A stretch of 47,670 nucleotides of DNA from Desulfuromonadales bacterium. Lineage in GTDB: Bacteria > Desulfobacterota > Desulfuromonadia > Desulfuromonadales > BM103. The DNA lies in the NCBI GenBank assembly GCA_023701265.1, contig JAMPXI010000005.1, positions 1 to 47,670 of the forward strand. Direction: 5' to 3'. The stretch's first letter is position 1. Each line of letters begins with the position of its first letter. The position numbers and the translations under genes are program-made. Below are positions 45,069-47,670 of the stretch, piece by piece. The notes under the pieces were generated by a model, which worked only from the letters and a program-made list of their open reading frames with translations, was not told where the DNA came from and made no database searches.

Positions 45069-46988
45069 ATGGATGATTGCAAAACCATCACTTGTCGTCT
45101 GATTCGCCTGATCACCTTCATCGACCTGCCGATCAAAAAGAAGTTCCATCTGTTTGGCATCGGTGTGCTCTTCTGGTTCATGGTGATGGCCGGGTTGACG
45201 GTGATCGGAATGTGGGGGATCAGCACCCGTTACAATCAGATCGTCAACCATGCCGTCCCCCAGGACAAGGTGGTGCAGAAGATCATCCGCAACCTGCAGG
45301 CGATGACCATCGATGCCTCCAACATCGTCAAGGCCAACGAAAAGGTGACGGTAACGCTCCTGCAGGATCTTTCGACCAAGCGACTGCGCGATGTGCGCGA
45401 ATTCAGCACGGCGCTTGCCGTGGGCGGAGAAGTCAACGACTATTCGCACGATTCCGGCACGCTGCTGGAAACCCTGCATACCACCTCGCTGACCGGCAAT
45501 CCGGAAGGGGTCGCCTATGTGCGTGAACTGAACACCCTGATCGACCAGATCGACCAGTCGTACAGCGCTTTTTCCCAGCACAAGTTGCAGGTTCTGGATG
45601 GGACTGCGGAAAACGGCGTAGTTCTCGCGGGAAAGTTTGACGACCTGGAAACGAAAATCCACGGTGCCAGTCAGCTCTCCAGCAACTTCTCTTCAAAACT
45701 TTCGGACCTCTACCATAAGTCGGCGGACACGATCTCGGAGATTATCCGGACGACCGTTCTGACCATTATCGCCGTACTGCTGGTGGCGGTGATCCTGCTG
45801 GGAATCTTCACGCGCTGGATCTCTCAGGCCCTGGCCAAGCCGATCGGGGAGATCATCGAGCAGATTCATTCGGTGGGGACCGGGGACGTCGATCTGACCA
45901 ACAAGATTCAGATCACTTCGCGTGATGAGATCGGTCAGCTCTCGCAGGAATTCAACGGCCTGATGGACACGGTCTACTCAATGACCATGTTCAAAAAGGT
46001 GATCGAGGAGGATACGAACCTCGAGGATGTTTATGCCCGCCTTGGCGAGGTGTTCCGCGGTGAACTGGGGCTCGAGGATTTTGTGATCTACGAGATCAGT
46101 GAGAACCAACGCGACATGGTGCCGGTCTATCCGCTGGCGCTTGATGCCAAGGCGTTGGCCTGTAGTGCCGATATCCTGACTAATTGCGAACTGTGCCGAG
46201 CCAAGAAGACCGGGCACGAGATCTCCTCGCTGGCCTATCTCCAGGTCTGCAAGCAGTTCAAGCAGGAAACCGGCAAGGTGCACATCTGCATCCCGATGAT
46301 GATCGCTGGCCGCGCCGGCGGCGTGGTGCAGTTCCTGTTTGACGACCCGCAAGGGGATCAGGCGCGGATCGAGATGATCCATGAGAAGATCTTCAAGGCC
46401 GAGGCCTACCTGAAGCAATCGCTGTCGGTCATCGAGGCCAAGCGCCTGATGAACACGTTGCGCGAATCAGCCCTCAAGGATCCGTTGACCGGCCTGTACA
46501 ACCGCCGTTTCCTGCAGGATCATGCCAACCATATCATTTCCGGGACGTTGCGGCGGAAGAAGTGCCTTGGCATGATCATGTGCGATCTCGACTATTTCAA
46601 GCAGGTCAACGATCAGCACGGTCACGATGTCGGCGATGTCGTCCTCAAGGATACCGCGCAGCTGATCCTCAAGGGGGTGCGTGACGCCGATATCGTCCTG
46701 CGTTTCGGCGGCGAGGAGTTCTTCATCCTGCTCACCGATATCAATCCGGGCGATGCCATTATCGTCGCTGAAAAAATTCGCGCAAGCTTCGATGAGAACA
46801 AGTTCAAAATTCCGAGCGGCGTCCTGAAAAAGACCCTGAGCCTCGGAGTGAGCGAATTCCCGAACGACAGCGAAGGGTTCTGGCAGTGCATCAAATATGC
46901 GGACGTGGCTCTCTACAAGGCCAAGGAGACCGGCCGCAACAAGGCCATCCAGTTCGACCCCAAGATGTGGGAAGGGGAGCAATTTTAA
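45069..46988 (+). CDS. Membrane diguanylate cyclase: sensor, HAMP, GAF-like and GGDEF domains
   Basis: A 639-aa inner-membrane protein. TM1 is about 27-50, then a helical periplasmic sensor region (about 51-228), TM2 (about 229-248) and a HAMP domain (about 249-305). A GAF-like domain (about 310-450) contains five cysteines (365, 373, 376, 394, 407). The GGDEF domain has the active-site GGEEF at 547-551. Asn514 and Asp523 keep the guanine-contact residues of ordinary cyclases, so c-di-GMP is the predicted product rather than cyclic GMP-AMP. The inhibitory RxxD site (Arg538, Asp541) is intact, which implies product feedback. The signal sensed is unknown. It stands alone between its own promoter and terminator. 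Confidence 0.93.
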   Translation: MDDCKTITCRLIRLITFIDLPIKKKFHLFGIGVLFWFMVMAGLTVIGMWGISTRYNQIVNHAVPQDKVVQKIIRNLQAMTIDASNIVKANEKVTVTLLQDLSTKRLRDVREFSTALAVGGEVNDYSHDSGTLLETLHTTSLTGNPEGVAYVRELNTLIDQIDQSYSAFSQHKLQVLDGTAENGVVLAGKFDDLETKIHGASQLSSNFSSKLSDLYHKSADTISEIIRTTVLTIIAVLLVAVILLGIFTRWISQALAKPIGEIIEQIHSVGTGDVDLTNKIQITSRDEIGQLSQEFNGLMDTVYSMTMFKKVIEEDTNLEDVYARLGEVFRGELGLEDFVIYEISENQRDMVPVYPLALDAKALACSADILTNCELCRAKKTGHEISSLAYLQVCKQFKQETGKVHICIPMMIAGRAGGVVQFLFDDPQGDQARIEMIHEKIFKAEAYLKQSLSVIEAKRLMNTLRESALKDPLTGLYNRRFLQDHANHIISGTLRRKKCLGMIMCDLDYFKQVNDQHGHDVGDVVLKDTAQLILKGVRDADIVLRFGGEEFFILLTDINPGDAIIVAEKIRASFDENKFKIPSGVLKKTLSLGVSEFPNDSEGFWQCIKYADVALYKAKETGRNKAIQFDPKMWEGEQF

Positions 46989-47042
46989 AGGGCGCCTTGC
47001 ACCTGGGCATTTTTGATCGGCCTTGATGTAAAAGTTTTTCTA

Positions 47043-47069
47043 CCCCTGCTATTTTTGCGGGGGTTTTTT
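47043..47069 (+). terminator. Intrinsic terminator after the diguanylate cyclase gene
   Basis: CCCCTGC/GCGGGGG stem with an AT-rich loop and a TTTTTT tail, 54 nt after the stop. Confidence 0.8.
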
Positions 47070-47138
47070 AATGCAAACGGTCGCCCTCAGGGGCGGAGTG
47101 CGGTATGCTGAAACACCAATTCAGAGAAGGAGGAGGTC

Positions 47139-47670
47139 ATGTCTGAAGGAACCCTGCTGCTGGAAAAAGGCGACGGCATCGCCCTGATCACGATCAATAA
47201 CCCCCAGGCGCTCAACGCCCTGACCGTGGCGACCTTCCAGGCGCTCGAGCAGATGCTGGCCGGTCTTGAGACCGACGAAGCCGTGCGCGTGGTGCTCCTG
47301 ACCGGCGCCGGGGAGAAAGCCTTCGTCGCCGGCGGCGACATTCGCTATCTCGACAGTCTGACAGTGGAAGGGGCACGTGCCTTTGCCCTCCAGGCTCAGC
47401 GGCTCTACGAACGGATCGAAACCTTCCCCAAACCGGTCATTGCCGTCATCAACGGCTACGCTCTGGGTGGTGGCTGTGAACTGGCCATGGCCTGCGACTT
47501 GCGGATTGCTGCAGAGACCGCCAGGCTCGGTCAGCCTGAGGTCAAGTTGGGAATCATCCCCGGCTTCGCCGGAACTCAGCGGTTGGCACGCCTGGTTGGC
47601 AAGGGGCGGGCCAAGGAACTGGTCTTCACCGGCGAGATGATCGATGCCCGCGAGGCGTGGCGGATCGGTC
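47139..47670 (+). CDS. Enoyl-CoA hydratase/isomerase family protein (5' part)
   Basis: The gene runs off the window after 177 codons and is not in the ORF track in this frame. The product starts MSEGTLLLEKGDGIALITINNPQALNAL and has the oxyanion-hole segment KAFVAGGDI, then GYALGGGCELAMACDLRIAAE and LGQPEVKLGIIPGFAGTQRL. Both catalytic glutamates of crotonase-type hydratases are present (in CELAMACD and GQPEV), so hydration of enoyl- or crotonyl-CoA is likely. Substrate length cannot be told. A strong AAGGAGGAGG site precedes the ATG. Neighbouring acyl-CoA genes, if any, lie beyond the window. Confidence 0.93.
   Translation, partial: MSEGTLLLEKGDGIALITINNPQALNALTVATFQALEQMLAGLETDEAVRVVLLTGAGEKAFVAGGDIRYLDSLTVEGARAFALQAQRLYERIETFPKPVIAVINGYALGGGCELAMACDLRIAAETARLGQPEVKLGIIPGFAGTQRLARLVGKGRAKELVFTGEMIDAREAWRIG

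Overview
The window reads as a chromosome segment of a GC-rich Desulfuromonadales/Geobacterales-type bacterium (Geobacter, Desulfuromonas or a relative). The basis is a complete Gram-negative dcw cluster beside giant secreted multiheme c-type cytochromes that carry the CX4CH...CX2CH module familiar from Geobacter, together with -24/-12 (RpoN-type) promoters in front of those genes. This assignment is inferred from gene content, not from a search.

Layout. 1-5.1 kb: housekeeping genes on + (trmD 3' end, rplS, rnhB, yraN, nadE, rsmI and a receiver-only response regulator). 5.1-7.4 kb: acyP and ligA on -, convergent with the regulator. 7.6-8.8 kb: a CNNM/CorC membrane protein on +, with divergent sigma-70-like promoters between it and ligA. 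8.9-27.1 kb: an unbroken, tightly packed division and cell-wall operon, mraZ-rsmH-ftsL-ftsI-murE-murF-mraY-murD-ftsW-murG-murC-murB-ddl-ftsQ-ftsA-ftsZ. It starts at a near-consensus promoter, is followed by 10-bp-phased repeats that could be a MraZ operator, and ends in a strong terminator. 27.2-42.0 kb: the accessory part, three huge secreted cytochrome genes on -. 42.6-47.7 kb: + strand genes for a radical SAM protein, thiol peroxidase, a membrane diguanylate cyclase and the 5' part of an enoyl-CoA hydratase.

The cytochrome locus is the most interesting part. The upstream gene encodes a 2374-aa protein with 27 heme-type motifs, a chain of fibronectin-III-like domains with recurring cysteine pairs, and a C-terminal domain like that seen at the end of FG-GAP/ASPIC-UnbV-type proteins. 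The next gene encodes a 1410-aa protein with 34 heme-type motifs, whose N-terminal half is a clear paralogue of the first. The third encodes a 1033-aa, beta-rich, three-heme protein, 10 nt downstream of the second and in the same operon. Two transcription units are implied: each of the first two genes has its own TGGC-N8-TTGCA promoter and a 150-165 nt leader, and two hairpin terminators separate them. Together the three proteins carry 64 predicted heme sites, including non-canonical CX3CH and CX4CH sites at conserved positions. They probably serve extracellular or outer-surface electron transfer. No outer-membrane porin or cytochrome maturation gene is present in the window, so any conduit partner must be encoded elsewhere.

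Most other ORF-track entries are antisense or frame-shifted shadows in GC-rich coding DNA and were left out. No tRNA, rRNA, CRISPR array, IS element or prophage gene was recognised.
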